Shown piece after piece: positions 17,664-26,463 of a DNA stretch of 64,000 nt. The notes beneath the pieces are model-generated. The model was not told where the DNA came from, searched no databases, and saw only the letters and a program-made list of their open reading frames with translations. The position numbers and the translations under genes are program-made. The DNA comes from Aliivibrio salmonicida LFI1238 (lineage in GTDB: Bacteria > Pseudomonadota > Gammaproteobacteria > Enterobacterales > Vibrionaceae), in assembly GCF_000196495.1 (NCBI RefSeq), contig NC_011312.1, forward strand, positions 2,108,001-2,172,000, given 5' to 3'. Each line of letters starts with the position of its first letter. Within the stretch, counting starts at the first letter, position 1.

Positions 17664-17815
17664 ATTAAAAGCCTTAATTTATTAAGGGGCTATTTATGTT
17701 CCAACAATAGTGTCAAAGTCTCTCTTTATTTTTTAATAAAGATTGTTGGAAGGTAAATAGGCCCTGTGAGTATATTACCAATAGTAGATTAGAGAATAAT
17801 CTAAGTGGTATAAAT

Positions 17816-17843
17816 GAAAAAAACCGCGATAAATGCGGTTTTC
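17816..17843 (-). terminator. intrinsic terminator downstream of torD
   Basis: The stem AACCGC/GCGGTT with a 7-nt loop is followed on the minus strand by seven T. It separates torD from purR. Confidence 0.8.
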
Positions 17844-17894
17844 ATTGATATTCAAATTTTATCGTTTGCGGTCACATTTTATCTATAAAGCGTA

Positions 17895-17910
17895 GCGCAA
17901 ACAATTGCTG
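17895..17910. promoter_or_regulatory. possible PurR operator
   Basis: GCGCAAACAATTGCTG matches the palindromic PUR box ACGCAAACGTTTGCGT at 11 of 16 positions, including the CGCAAAC half-site. A second partial half-site, CGTTTGCG, occurs at 17863-17870. The position between torD and purR would suit purR autoregulation, but it is over 200 bp from the purR start, and a torD terminator lies between. Confidence 0.35.
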
Positions 17911-17987
17911 ATTTAATAAATTTTAATAGTCGTTTTGACATATATCACACTATTGTTAACTTATCTTACCAGTTGTACATGCTTTTG

Positions 17988-18635
17988 TTATTCGCCCGCT
18001 AGGAATTTTACATCCAATTCTAAGAACGTAACAAGGAAGTGAGTAACGGCAGCATAGAAGCCAAATGTATCTCGTTCAGAACAAAGTTGGTTAAAACGTG
18101 GCGCCCAAGATAATAACTGTTCGTTAATAAATTGCAGTTGTGCGGCCATGAATTGCTCGAATTCTGGTTCCGTTGTTTGCTGATTCGTCATGACAATTAG
18201 ATTGCCTAAGAAATCTAACTCAATAGCAATGTGATCCGCAGGTTCATTGAATTCAGCTTTTTGAGTGATGTTGTATTTTTCTAATAAATCACGCATATCT
18301 TGTGCTGGTTTCGCATTAAGAAGGCGTGATTTATCTAAATACATTGAAGCATAAGGAAGCGCACTGTTCTTATCAGAGCCTAAGAACGCTTCACAGAAGT
18401 CAGCCGATAGTTCAAGCTGTGCATCTTCGCGTGTTTGTAATTCATTCAATTTTGTTACAATTGAAGAAATAGAGTCGGTTAGCTCTGGAGTTTCAGAAAG
18501 GTTCGTTAAAAAGGTACGAATCTCAAAACTGTTATACTGCTCTAATTGCTCTTTAGTTAGCTCGTGTGCAAATAGGCTAGATAACCACCAATAAATTTCA
18601 GCACGTTGTTCATTAAATGCATTTAGTTCGTTCAT
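17988..18635 (-). CDS. torD: TMAO reductase maturation chaperone
   Basis: TorD is a cytoplasmic chaperone that binds the Tat signal of the molybdoenzyme TorA until cofactor loading is complete. The 215-residue all-helical protein has the family motifs RAEIYWWLSSLFAHEL and, at about 90-115, YASMYLDKSRLLNAKPAQ, followed by EPADHIAIELDFLGNL. It is divergent from the response-regulator gene torR across 231 bp. No torA or torC is in the window, so the reductase must be encoded elsewhere if present. Confidence 0.92.
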   Translation of the reverse strand: MNELNAFNEQRAEIYWWLSSLFAHELTKEQLEQYNSFEIRTFLTNLSETPELTDSISSIVTKLNELQTREDAQLELSADFCEAFLGSDKNSALPYASMYLDKSRLLNAKPAQDMRDLLEKYNITQKAEFNEPADHIAIELDFLGNLIVMTNQQTTEPEFEQFMAAQLQFINEQLLSWAPRFNQLCSERDTFGFYAAVTHFLVTFLELDVKFLAGE

Positions 18636-18866
18636 GTAAAATAAGCTCCAAAAAATTGACTAAATAATTGTACGGCATAAGTGTGAAAAGGAATAGCACC
18701 TATCATTAACAGGGTGTATAAAGATATTAGCAAAGATTAATACGCGACAAGATTTGTTCTGAATCAAATAATATACAGAAATATCAATTGAGAATTGGCA
18801 TTATTACAATATATGAATAGAATGTAATAAGAACCATCCTAATAACCATAAAAAAAAGAGAAAATT

Positions 18867-19565
18867 ATGAGCTATCACATTTTAGTTGTTGAAGACGAAG
18901 TGGTAACTCGCTCTAAGCTTGTAGGCTATTTTGAAGCCGAGGGATATCAAGTGAGCGAGGCTGAAACGGGCGCAGAAATGCGAACTGTTTTGGCTGAACA
19001 AAAAGTTGATTTAATTATGCTTGATATAAACCTACCAGGAGAGGATGGTTTATTATTGGCGCGTGAATTACGCAGCCAGTCTAATATTGGTATTATTTTA
19101 GTTACAGGACGAACTGATAGTATTGACCGCATCGTAGGTTTAGAGATGGGTGCGGATGATTACGTAACAAAACCTGTGGAGTTACGTGAGCTTTTAGTCC
19201 GAGTTAAAAATCTATTTTGGCGTATGTCATTAGCAAATGAACCCGTAGAATTAGATGAATCAAATTTAATTCGTTTTGGGGAATGGACGTTTGATATTCA
19301 ACGTCGTGCTTTATCGAACAATGGTGAGCCAGTTAAGTTAACGAAAGCCGAATATGAGCTATTAGTTGCTTTGTCGTCTTATCCGAACACGGTATTATCA
19401 CGTGAACGTATTTTAAATATGATTAGCCACCGTGTTGATGCGCCAAATGACAGAATGATTGATGTTTTGATCAGGCGAATGCGTGCCAAAATGGAAGTGG
19501 ATCCAAAAAATCCTCAAATATTTGTTACTGTTCATGGCGAAGGGTACATGTTTGCTGGTGATTGA
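18867..19565 (+). CDS. torR: OmpR-family response regulator TorR
   Basis: A 232-residue response regulator: receiver with VEDE, phospho-acceptor in LDINLPG (about residue 53) and lysine in VTKPVEL, then a winged helix ending VHGEGYMFAGD. It resembles TorR/ArcA-type regulators. The divergent torD supports TorR, which activates TMAO respiration genes in response to the TorS sensor; torS is not in the window. The 231-bp intergenic region presumably holds both promoters, but I could not identify clear TorR boxes. Confidence 0.85.
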   Translation: MSYHILVVEDEVVTRSKLVGYFEAEGYQVSEAETGAEMRTVLAEQKVDLIMLDINLPGEDGLLLARELRSQSNIGIILVTGRTDSIDRIVGLEMGADDYVTKPVELRELLVRVKNLFWRMSLANEPVELDESNLIRFGEWTFDIQRRALSNNGEPVKLTKAEYELLVALSSYPNTVLSRERILNMISHRVDAPNDRMIDVLIRRMRAKMEVDPKNPQIFVTVHGEGYMFAGD

Positions 19566-19599
19566 TTTTAGTTTAATCATCGATAAAAAAGATAATGTT

Positions 19600-19630
19600 A
19601 AAGCCGCTCTTATTTGAGCGGCTTTTTTTA
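19600..19630 (+). terminator. intrinsic terminator of torR
   Basis: The stem AAAGCCGCTC/GAGCGGCTTT with a 5-nt loop is followed by seven T, about 35 bp past the torR stop. Confidence 0.9.
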
Positions 19631-19760
19631 TACCTATAATGCAGTCGTTATAATTAATCGTGAACTCATTGTAAATACTGATTTAATTGTTGTTATGTAG
19701 TAGGATTCGAAAAAAGTGCACACGCACTTTGTCTATTCATATAATAAAAATAGGTTCAGA

Positions 19761-21173
19761 ATGAAACAATATTTTAAGATGGCAATAATTGCTACGGCAT
19801 TGTCTAGTGTGGTTGGTTGTCAAAGTACGAATAATACGGAGACTTCGGTAGCTGTAGAAAAAAACAGAGCCGTATCATCAGTATCAACATTTGATGTATT
19901 ACAAAAACAATACACTTTAGACAAAGCAACGTTTGATTCTGTTGAGCAGTTTAGACTCTACTCTGAGCCAACTTACAACATAATGACCGAATCATGGAAT
20001 GATGCTAAAGAGATTTATTTAGAGGTAGAAAAAGAACCAGGATTAATTAATGAAGAATATTCGATGTTTTCTTCTGGATCTTATGCCACTAAATACAGCG
20101 AATATATAACGAAAGCAGATGCAGAGCTTAGTAAGCTTAAAAGGTATAAAGAGCAAGCCGATGTTGTTCTTTCAGACGCGATATCACAAATGGATTACAT
20201 GACATCTATTGATGTAAATACTTATTATCCTGCTGAGTTTGCATCTCTAAATTCGCAATATAAAACGTTATTTATTACGGTGATTGAAGACGATATTGCA
20301 GAGGCTCAAACTGAGCAAGCTTCTTTTTTAACGAATGCAAAAGCGATTGAAATAGATACAACGTTAAAGATTTATGTTTATCCTCTTGAAAAAGAATTTA
20401 ATCAACTCTCTCAAAAAGGGTTTAAAACCATCGCGGCTATTAGTTACGGCCAAGCGAAAGCCGAATTAGACAAAACTCAGAAAGCAGTTCAAGCGAATAA
20501 CCGCGATGAAGCGCTAATTAGCAGTGCTGTAAATCGTACTGTTTTTCAATTAGATCATCTTAAAAATATGGCGGCTGCAGTAAAATTACTGCAGGCGGTT
20601 AAAAATGGTCAATTTGAACAGCCAGTATTAGAGTTTGAAAATAAATTATTATCAATATCTCAGGCGATTAACGGGAACGATTACCGTGATCAACCATTAA
20701 GAACTCAAACAACGTCTATTTTAGATTCGGTGCAGCAAATGCACGAAGCAAATAATACCGTTGTGTTAGAGAAAAAAATACAAGAACTCAATGCACAAAT
20801 TAAAAGTCAAGCGCTTACCATTGAGAACCAAACTGAAGACCGTTCTGGTGTGCAAAAACAAGTGTTAGTTCTAACGCAGCAATTAGAGCGTAACGATAAT
20901 TTAATTAAAAATCTGAATGATGTGATTGCATCGTTTAAAGAGAAAGAACAAGCGACTGAAAAAGTGGCCGAAGAGAAGGTGGAGCTTCCTGTTGTTGAGT
21001 CTGAAAAAACGGCGATTATTGCCGATGAAGTGAAGGCGAAAAGTACGGAAGAGGTGGCAGTGGTTCCTGTCGTAACAAAGCCAAAAACTCAAGAAGCAGC
21101 AGTTAAAGCCGCTGTCGCTGTGAAAGCAGTAAATGAAGAGACAACGAATGAAGGCGTGATTGTTTCTGAATAA
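19761..21173 (+). CDS. coiled-coil lipoprotein of unknown function
   Basis: The start at 19761 is chosen because the protein then begins with a lipoprotein signal (MKQYFKMAIIATALSSVVGC), with cysteine about residue 20; the open frame extends 15 codons further upstream without a signal. The 470-residue product is mostly helical and charged, with repeated stretches compatible with coiled coil (KKIQELNAQIKSQALTIENQ, then VLVLTQQLERNDNLI). It ends in a long low-complexity tail rich in Ala, Val, Lys and Glu. No enzymatic motif is visible. A structural or peptidoglycan-spanning role would fit the architecture but is a guess. It is monocistronic between two terminators. Confidence 0.7.
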   Translation: MKQYFKMAIIATALSSVVGCQSTNNTETSVAVEKNRAVSSVSTFDVLQKQYTLDKATFDSVEQFRLYSEPTYNIMTESWNDAKEIYLEVEKEPGLINEEYSMFSSGSYATKYSEYITKADAELSKLKRYKEQADVVLSDAISQMDYMTSIDVNTYYPAEFASLNSQYKTLFITVIEDDIAEAQTEQASFLTNAKAIEIDTTLKIYVYPLEKEFNQLSQKGFKTIAAISYGQAKAELDKTQKAVQANNRDEALISSAVNRTVFQLDHLKNMAAAVKLLQAVKNGQFEQPVLEFENKLLSISQAINGNDYRDQPLRTQTTSILDSVQQMHEANNTVVLEKKIQELNAQIKSQALTIENQTEDRSGVQKQVLVLTQQLERNDNLIKNLNDVIASFKEKEQATEKVAEEKVELPVVESEKTAIIADEVKAKSTEEVAVVPVVTKPKTQEAAVKAAVAVKAVNEETTNEGVIVSE

Positions 21174-21203
21174 GTGGTTAAATAATCATTAGTCATTATA
21201 ATT

Positions 21204-21239
21204 AAGCGTTCTAAACTACGGTCTAGAGCGCTTTTTTTA
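21204..21239 (+). terminator. intrinsic terminator of the lipoprotein gene
   Basis: The arms AAGCGTTCTA and TAGAGCGCTT pair at nine of ten positions, and seven T follow. Confidence 0.8.
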
Positions 21240-21294
21240 TTTATTTTTTAAAGTTTCTGATACACTCCGGCTGTTCATTTTTTTGAGGTACACC

Positions 21295-22239
21295 ATGACA
21301 TCACCAGAACCTAAACTAACTCGTTTAAACAAATACATTAGTGATACGGGTTATTGCTCACGAAGAGAAGCTGATAAATTGATTGATCAGCAGCGAATTA
21401 CTATTAATGGCAACGTTCCTGAAATGGGTACAAAAGTAGCTGAAGGTGATGATGTTCTGGTTGATGGAAAACCATTGAAAGCAAAGCAAGAACGTATCTA
21501 TATTGCATTCAATAAGCCAGTCGGTATTACCTGTACAAGCGAACGTCATGTCGAAGGTAATATTATTGATTATATTAACCACGAACAGCGTATTTTTCCT
21601 ATTGGTCGATTGGACAAGCCGTCTGATGGTTTGATTTTCTTAACCAGTGATGGAGATATCGTTAATAAGATTCTTCGTGCGGGCAATGCGCATGAAAAAG
21701 AATATGTCGTTCGTGTTGATAAACCTATTACTGATGACTTTCTAGCACAAATGGCGGCGGGTGTTCCTATTTTAGATACCGTAACGCTACCTTGTCAGGT
21801 TAAACAAGAATCACGTTTTGTTTTCCGAATTACGTTAACGCAAGGTTTAAATCGTCAAATTCGTCGTATGTGTGAATACTTAGATTATGAAGTATTTAAA
21901 CTTAAACGCGTTCGAATTATGAATATTGACTTAGGCACACTTGCGTCTGGTGAATGGCGTTATTTAACGGCTTCAGAGATGGAACAAATCAATAATATGA
22001 TTGGTACATCAAGTAAGACAGAAGAAGCGTCACGTAAAGTGAAAGAAGTTGATGGGAAAATTAGGACCATCAAAAAGGCAAGTTCTGGACGTAATCATCA
22101 TTCGAATAATACATTTAGTCAAAAACGCCGTGAAGAATCGAAAGATCGTGGTTTTGGTAAATCGTACTCTCAACGAAGAGATGAGGGTAAAGATCAAGAT
22201 AAACCGCAGTCGACTATTAAAGTATGGCGAGCAAAATAA
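21295..22239 (+). CDS. rluF: 23S rRNA pseudouridine(2604) synthase
   Basis: RluF isomerises U2604 of 23S rRNA. The 314-residue protein has an N-terminal S4 domain (TRLNKYISDTGYCSRREADK), the catalytic motif GRLDKPSDGLIFLTSDGD with its essential aspartate, and GLNRQIRRMCEYLDYEVFKLKR. A basic, low-complexity C-terminal tail (about 255-314) is typical of RluF and likely binds RNA. The ATG at 21295 is preceded by GAGG at a good distance; the TTG twelve bases upstream is less likely. Confidence 0.92.
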   Translation: MTSPEPKLTRLNKYISDTGYCSRREADKLIDQQRITINGNVPEMGTKVAEGDDVLVDGKPLKAKQERIYIAFNKPVGITCTSERHVEGNIIDYINHEQRIFPIGRLDKPSDGLIFLTSDGDIVNKILRAGNAHEKEYVVRVDKPITDDFLAQMAAGVPILDTVTLPCQVKQESRFVFRITLTQGLNRQIRRMCEYLDYEVFKLKRVRIMNIDLGTLASGEWRYLTASEMEQINNMIGTSSKTEEASRKVKEVDGKIRTIKKASSGRNHHSNNTFSQKRREESKDRGFGKSYSQRRDEGKDQDKPQSTIKVWRAK

Positions 22240-22320
22240 GTTTGCTTTCATCATCTTAGGGTGAATAATGTACGGATTGATGGCAAAGTATTCAAACGAA
22301 ATAAAAAACACAATTTTTGT

Positions 22321-22348
22321 TTGACTCTTTTTTTAAATCGGTTACATT
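22321..22348 (+). promoter_or_regulatory. tRNA operon promoter
   Basis: A -35 element TTGACT and a -10 element TACATT are separated by 16 bp. A GC-rich discriminator (GCCCCG) follows, as in stringently controlled stable-RNA promoters. The tRNA-Cys begins 18 bp after the -10. Confidence 0.7.
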
Positions 22349-22366
22349 AAGCCCCGTAAGAGAGAT

Positions 22367-22440
22367 GGCGCCTTGGCAGAGTGGTTATGCAGCGGATTGC
22401 AAATCCGTGTACCTCGGTTCGATTCCGGGAGGCGCCTCCA
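22367..22440 (+). tRNA. tRNA-Cys(GCA)
   Basis: The 74-nt cloverleaf has acceptor stem GGCGCCT/AGGCGCC, anticodon loop TTGCAAA giving anticodon GCA, T-arm GGTTCGATTCC and an encoded CCA end. Confidence 0.97.
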
Positions 22441-22545
22441 TTTATTAATACAGAATTAAAAGTTATTGCTTAGGCGATAATTACAGATGGTGTCAGCCTC
22501 TCTATTTATAGAGAACATGGTTAGAAGCATCGCATTAAATTGCGT

Positions 22546-22632
22546 GCCCTGGTGGTGGAATTGGTAGACACAAGGGATTTAAAATCCCTCGGCGTTCGCG
22601 CTGTGCCGGTTCAAGTCCGGCCCGGGGCACCA
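22546..22632 (+). tRNA. tRNA-Leu(TAA)
   Basis: The 87-nt type II tRNA has acceptor stem GCCCTGG/CCGGGGC (one G-T pair), anticodon loop TTTAAAA giving anticodon TAA, a long variable arm (CGGCGTTCGCGCTGTG), T-arm GGTTCAAGTCC and an encoded CCA. It lies 105 bp after tRNA-Cys, probably in the same transcript. Confidence 0.97.
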
Positions 22633-22641
22633 TCTTTTAAG

Positions 22642-22673
22642 AAGGCTTATCAGAAATGATAAGCCTTTTTTCT
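22642..22673 (+). terminator. intrinsic terminator of the tRNA operon
   Basis: The stem AAGGCTTATC/GATAAGCCTT, apart from a small loop, is followed by a T run, ten bases after the tRNA-Leu CCA end. Confidence 0.9.
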
Positions 22674-22725
22674 TGCCTGTAATTCCACATTGATTTTATT
22701 CAATATATCCGTGGTTTAGTATTAC

Positions 22726-22741
22726 AGCCGTCTAGATGTAA
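22726..22741. promoter_or_regulatory. possible MetJ operator (two met boxes)
   Basis: AGCCGTCTAGATGTAA matches the tandem met-box consensus AGACGTCTAGACGTCT at 12 of 16 positions; the first 8-mer matches at 7 of 8. It lies 77 bp upstream of the ECF transporter operon. MetJ with S-adenosylmethionine represses methionine genes in gammaproteobacteria. The site suggests, but does not prove, that the transporter serves methionine supply. Confidence 0.4.
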
Positions 22742-22817
22742 ATATTTCCAAACCGCTTGAGTTACTGTATAATTCGCGCCTCATTATTAATCTCATTTTT
22801 GCTTCAAGGCGAACATT

Positions 22818-23369
22818 ATGAACCTTTCTGCTAAAACTGTCGTCGTTATCGCTATCGGTGCTGCTCTTTATGGCATCGGTGGTCTACCTATGTTTGGTAT
22901 TCCTGTATTTGCTAATACAACCTTAAAACCAGCAATGGCTGTTCTAGCGTTGTTCTCTGTATTGTATGGGCCAATTGTAGGGTTCTTAGTTGGTTTTATT
23001 GGCCACTGGGTTACGGACTTATTTGCAGGGTGGGGAGTGTGGCTAACATGGATATTAGGCTCTGGCATTGTTGGTATGATTATTGGCTTATTTCCTATCT
23101 TGACTAAGAGACGAATTGAAGTAGGTTTATTTGATAAAAAAGACTTCTTTATTTTTGTTGTTCTGGCCTTTGTTGGTAACGTGATTGGTTATGGGACGTC
23201 TGCATTTTTAGACACCGTTCTTTATGCAGAACCATTTACAAAAGTATTCGCTCAACTTTGTATTATTGCTGCAGGTAATACCGTGCTTATTGCTGTTGTT
23301 GGTTACTTTATTTTGACAAATTTAGCCAAACGTAAGAAACAAAGTACTCATTTAACAGAGGCTCAATAA
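22818..23369 (+). CDS. ECF transporter substrate-specific (S) component, UPF0397 family
   Basis: A 183-residue membrane protein with five or six transmembrane helices, the fold of ECF S components, which capture a vitamin or other small molecule. Family features include the Gly-rich N-terminal helix IGAALYGIGGLPMFGIPVF and GHWVTDLFAGWGVWLTWILG. It is followed by a two-domain ATPase and an EcfT-like protein in a dedicated operon. The substrate is unknown for UPF0397; a MetJ-like site upstream raises the possibility of a methionine-related ligand. Confidence 0.82.
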   Translation: MNLSAKTVVVIAIGAALYGIGGLPMFGIPVFANTTLKPAMAVLALFSVLYGPIVGFLVGFIGHWVTDLFAGWGVWLTWILGSGIVGMIIGLFPILTKRRIEVGLFDKKDFFIFVVLAFVGNVIGYGTSAFLDTVLYAEPFTKVFAQLCIIAAGNTVLIAVVGYFILTNLAKRKKQSTHLTEAQ

Positions 23370-23372
23370 TTA

Positions 23373-25082
23373 ATGAGCGTAACCTTTTCTAATTTCTCTT
23401 TTCGATATGCGTCACAGGATAAACCGACGCTTAAAAATATCAATCTAAGGATAGAACAAGGCGAAAAGATTGTGATTATCGGGCCAAGTGGCAGCGGTAA
23501 ATCAACATTAGGTCAATGTTTAAATGGCTTAATCCCTCACACAATTAAAGGTGAGGTAGAAGGACAACTGTTCATTAATGAATGCGATGTTGCTGATTGG
23601 AAAATCGAACAATACACTGAGAATGTGGGTACTGTTTTACAAGATACAGACAGTCAATTTGTTGGATTAACGGTTGGGGAAGATATTGCCTTTGCACTTG
23701 AGAATCAAATGATCTCAAAAGCTGAAATGTACCCAGTTGTTCGCGATGTTGCCAAAATGGTAGATTTGACCGCACTACTTAAAAAGTCACCTTATGATTT
23801 GAGTGGTGGTCAAAAGCAACGTGTGTCATTGGGTGGTATTCTGGTCGATAATGTCGATATTCTATTATTTGATGAACCTTTGGCAAGCCTAGATCCTAAA
23901 ACAGGTAAGGCAACGATTGAGATCATTGATGAGCTTCATAAAAATCGTGGCAAAACGGTTATTATTATTGAGCACCGCTTAGAGGATGTTTTACATCGTT
24001 CTATCGATCGAGTGATCTTAATGGATCAAGGCGAGATTGTTGCAGATACAACCCCTGATAAACTGCTGCAAACATCACTGCTTGTTGAGCATGGTATCCG
24101 TGAACCACTTTATATCTCTGCATTAAAATCCAGTGGGTTTGATATATCTCAAGAGCCGCACATCAGTCAGCTTTCATCATTAGATAGTCAAAAAATAGCG
24201 TTAAGTATGAACCAATGGTTTGTAAATACCGACAGTGATGCTCTTGTTGAAAGTAAAACAGAAGCATTACTTTGTATTGATAACTTAACTTATTCTTATG
24301 ATGGCGACGTTAACGCATTAGATAATATTTCTTTTAATGTAAACAAAGGCGAATTTGTTTCAATTTTAGGTAAAAATGGTTCAGGTAAGTCAACCATTAC
24401 AAAATTGATCATGGGTGTTTTACAACCGGATCTGGGTTCGATCAGTTTGAATGGACAAGATTTAAGTCAATTATCCATTTCTGAACGCTCCCAAAAAGTG
24501 GGCGTTGTTTTACAAAACCCAAATCATATGATCTCGCATCACATGATTTTTGATGAAATCGCATTTGGCTTAGTTAATAGCGGCCTCTCTGAGGCAGAGA
24601 TTGAGAGTAAAGTAACAAAAGCATTAGATTTGTGTGGATTACGTCGTTTCCGTCATTGGCCTATTGATGCATTGAGTTACGGGCAGAAAAAACGAGTGAC
24701 CATCGCGTCAATTCTTGTTCTTGAACCTGAATTATTGATCCTTGATGAACCAACGGCAGGTCAAGATTATCGAAATTATACATCAATGCTTCACTTCATT
24801 AACGAGCTGAACCAAACGTTGGGTTTAACAGTGATTATCATTTCTCATGATATGCATTTAGTGCTTGAGCATACCACTCGTGCCATTGTGATTGCAGATA
24901 GCCATTGTGTTGCGGATGACCGCGTTATTTCTATATTTAGCCAACCAGAATTATTAGATAAAGCCAATTTGACGGTGACCAGTTTGTATGAGCTGGTTAA
25001 TAAAGCAGGCATAAAGAATATAACGGGCTTTATGAATCAGTTTATTAGCACTGAGCGTGAGAGCGATAAGAATGTCCACTAA
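23373..25082 (+). CDS. ECF transporter ATPase with two ABC domains (EcfA-EcfA' fusion)
   Basis: A 569-residue fusion of two ABC ATPases that energise the ECF transporter. Domain 1 (about 1-240) has Walker A GPSGSGKST, signature LSGGQKQRVSLGG and Walker B ILLFDEP. Domain 2 (about 290-530) has GKNGSGKST, signature LSYGQKKRVT and ILDEPTAG. Both show the Q-loop VLQ typical of ECF ATPases. The gene starts 3 bp after the S-component stop and overlaps the EcfT gene by 11 bp. The single-chain ATPase pair resembles the YkoD type. Confidence 0.9.
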   Translation: MSVTFSNFSFRYASQDKPTLKNINLRIEQGEKIVIIGPSGSGKSTLGQCLNGLIPHTIKGEVEGQLFINECDVADWKIEQYTENVGTVLQDTDSQFVGLTVGEDIAFALENQMISKAEMYPVVRDVAKMVDLTALLKKSPYDLSGGQKQRVSLGGILVDNVDILLFDEPLASLDPKTGKATIEIIDELHKNRGKTVIIIEHRLEDVLHRSIDRVILMDQGEIVADTTPDKLLQTSLLVEHGIREPLYISALKSSGFDISQEPHISQLSSLDSQKIALSMNQWFVNTDSDALVESKTEALLCIDNLTYSYDGDVNALDNISFNVNKGEFVSILGKNGSGKSTITKLIMGVLQPDLGSISLNGQDLSQLSISERSQKVGVVLQNPNHMISHHMIFDEIAFGLVNSGLSEAEIESKVTKALDLCGLRRFRHWPIDALSYGQKKRVTIASILVLEPELLILDEPTAGQDYRNYTSMLHFINELNQTLGLTVIIISHDMHLVLEHTTRAIVIADSHCVADDRVISIFSQPELLDKANLTVTSLYELVNKAGIKNITGFMNQFISTERESDKNVH

Positions 25083-25911
25083 AAAACAAAGTTTCGGTAT
25101 TAATTTCGTGGATTTAGATACATGGCTGCACCGTTTAAACGGGGTGACTAAATTCTTATTGTTTATTGCTTGGATTACGGTGGTATTAACTACGTTTGAT
25201 CTCCGTATTATTATCCCACTGATTTTGTTTGGTTTATGGTTATTAAAAGAAACAAAGGTGCCTTTAACTACGTATAAACCGTTACTAATAGGAACGGCAT
25301 CTGTACTTAGTATGAATGCTATTTTTATGTTTCTATTGGCTCCAAATCAGGGTAATGAATTATTGGGTTCTACAACCGTATTATTTCCTATTTTTGGGAG
25401 CTATGTGGTAACACAAGAAACGTTATTTTATCTTATTACGGTGACACTGAAATATTTTAGTATGTTCCCAATTGCGTTGGTATTTGTATTTACAACGCAT
25501 CCAACGGAGTTTGCTGCAAGTTTAAATCGACTTGGATTACCGTATAAAATTGCTTATGCCGTGAGTTTAACATTGCGTTATTTACCTGAAGTAAAAAGTG
25601 ATTTTGTTAATATAATGCACGCCCAGCAAGCTCGTGGTGTCGATCTATCTAAAAATGTTCCGGTGTTTACTCGCATTAGTAATATCGCAAAAATATTAGG
25701 GCCATTGATTTTCTCAAGTTTAGATCGTGCGGATGAAATATCAAACGCAATGGTGTTACGCGGATTTGGTCGAGGAAAAAGTCGAACGTGGTTTAGTGAA
25801 AAAGCGATGACGAACATCGATGTATGGGTCATTAGCGGTTTACTATTCATTGTCGTGATGGCGATTACTAAAAGAGTGATGGAAACGTCGTTATTCTGGT
25901 ATCCATTCTAG
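25072..25911 (+). CDS. ECF transporter transmembrane coupling protein (EcfT)
   Basis: A 279-residue membrane protein of the CbiQ/EcfT family, which links the ATPases to the S component. It has several N-terminal helices and the two short coupling motifs: ARG in HAQQARGVDL and the later ARG-like SNAMVLRGFGRGKSR. The start at 25072 (MSTKKQ) overlaps the ATPase gene by 11 bp; the open frame extends five codons further but lacks a better site. It is the last gene of the operon before a strong terminator. Confidence 0.88.
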   Translation: MSTKKQSFGINFVDLDTWLHRLNGVTKFLLFIAWITVVLTTFDLRIIIPLILFGLWLLKETKVPLTTYKPLLIGTASVLSMNAIFMFLLAPNQGNELLGSTTVLFPIFGSYVVTQETLFYLITVTLKYFSMFPIALVFVFTTHPTEFAASLNRLGLPYKIAYAVSLTLRYLPEVKSDFVNIMHAQQARGVDLSKNVPVFTRISNIAKILGPLIFSSLDRADEISNAMVLRGFGRGKSRTWFSEKAMTNIDVWVISGLLFIVVMAITKRVMETSLFWYPF

Positions 25912-25930
25912 TCACTATGTAGCGTAGATA

Positions 25931-25965
25931 ATAAAAAAGTAGGCTCAGTACCTACTTTTTTATTA
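25931..25965. terminator. bidirectional intrinsic terminator
   Basis: The stem AAAAAAGTAGG/CCTACTTTTTT with a 7-nt loop lies between the convergent ecfT and the gene at 25986, with A and T tracts on either side. Confidence 0.9.
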
Positions 25966-25985
25966 TTGAATTTGGCCGATGATAA

Positions 25986-26339
25986 TTATTTTATTTCTTG
26001 GCTAAAGGCTTCAATGACATCAGAGCTGATATTTTCGTGGCTGAAAAAAAGCATCGTAGCTAGTTTTTCTACCATCTCTTCGGGTTCTAATTCACTGAAA
26101 ATTACTTTATTGATTATATTTTTAATAAGTAATTCTTCATGCTCAAAAAAACCTCTGGCATCAATTTCGCTCGGAATATCATTTGGCATACGGTCAAACT
26201 TTAAAAAAGCCATGTTGTGATTTACATTAGATTCAAGTAATTGTTCTGGAAACCATTCTTCGCCAGTCACAACTTCTAAGTCATCACTTGTTGTTTCTTG
26301 GATTGTTTGTAAAACTTGTATAAGTTCTGATATTTTCAC
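25986..26339 (-). CDS. small acidic protein of unknown function
   Basis: A 117-residue acidic, largely helical cytoplasmic protein. I chose the GTG at 26339 (KISELIQVLQTIQETT follows) because GAGAAAA lies just before it; the open frame extends 14 codons upstream from an ATG, but with a hydrophobic, atypical start. No known domain was recognised, and there are no membrane segments or cysteines. It converges on the ECF operon and stands alone. Confidence 0.55.
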   Translation of the reverse strand: MKISELIQVLQTIQETTSDDLEVVTGEEWFPEQLLESNVNHNMAFLKFDRMPNDIPSEIDARGFFEHEELLIKNIINKVIFSELEPEEMVEKLATMLFFSHENISSDVIEAFSQEIK

Positions 26340-26463
26340 ATTTTTTCTCAAGACTTTGATTACTATAAACGTTATCGACACTATACTGAAAATCTACAGT
26401 TGATTGAAATAATATTATATCAATTGGTTATCTTATCCCCCCCTAATTTAGAGATTATCGCTT

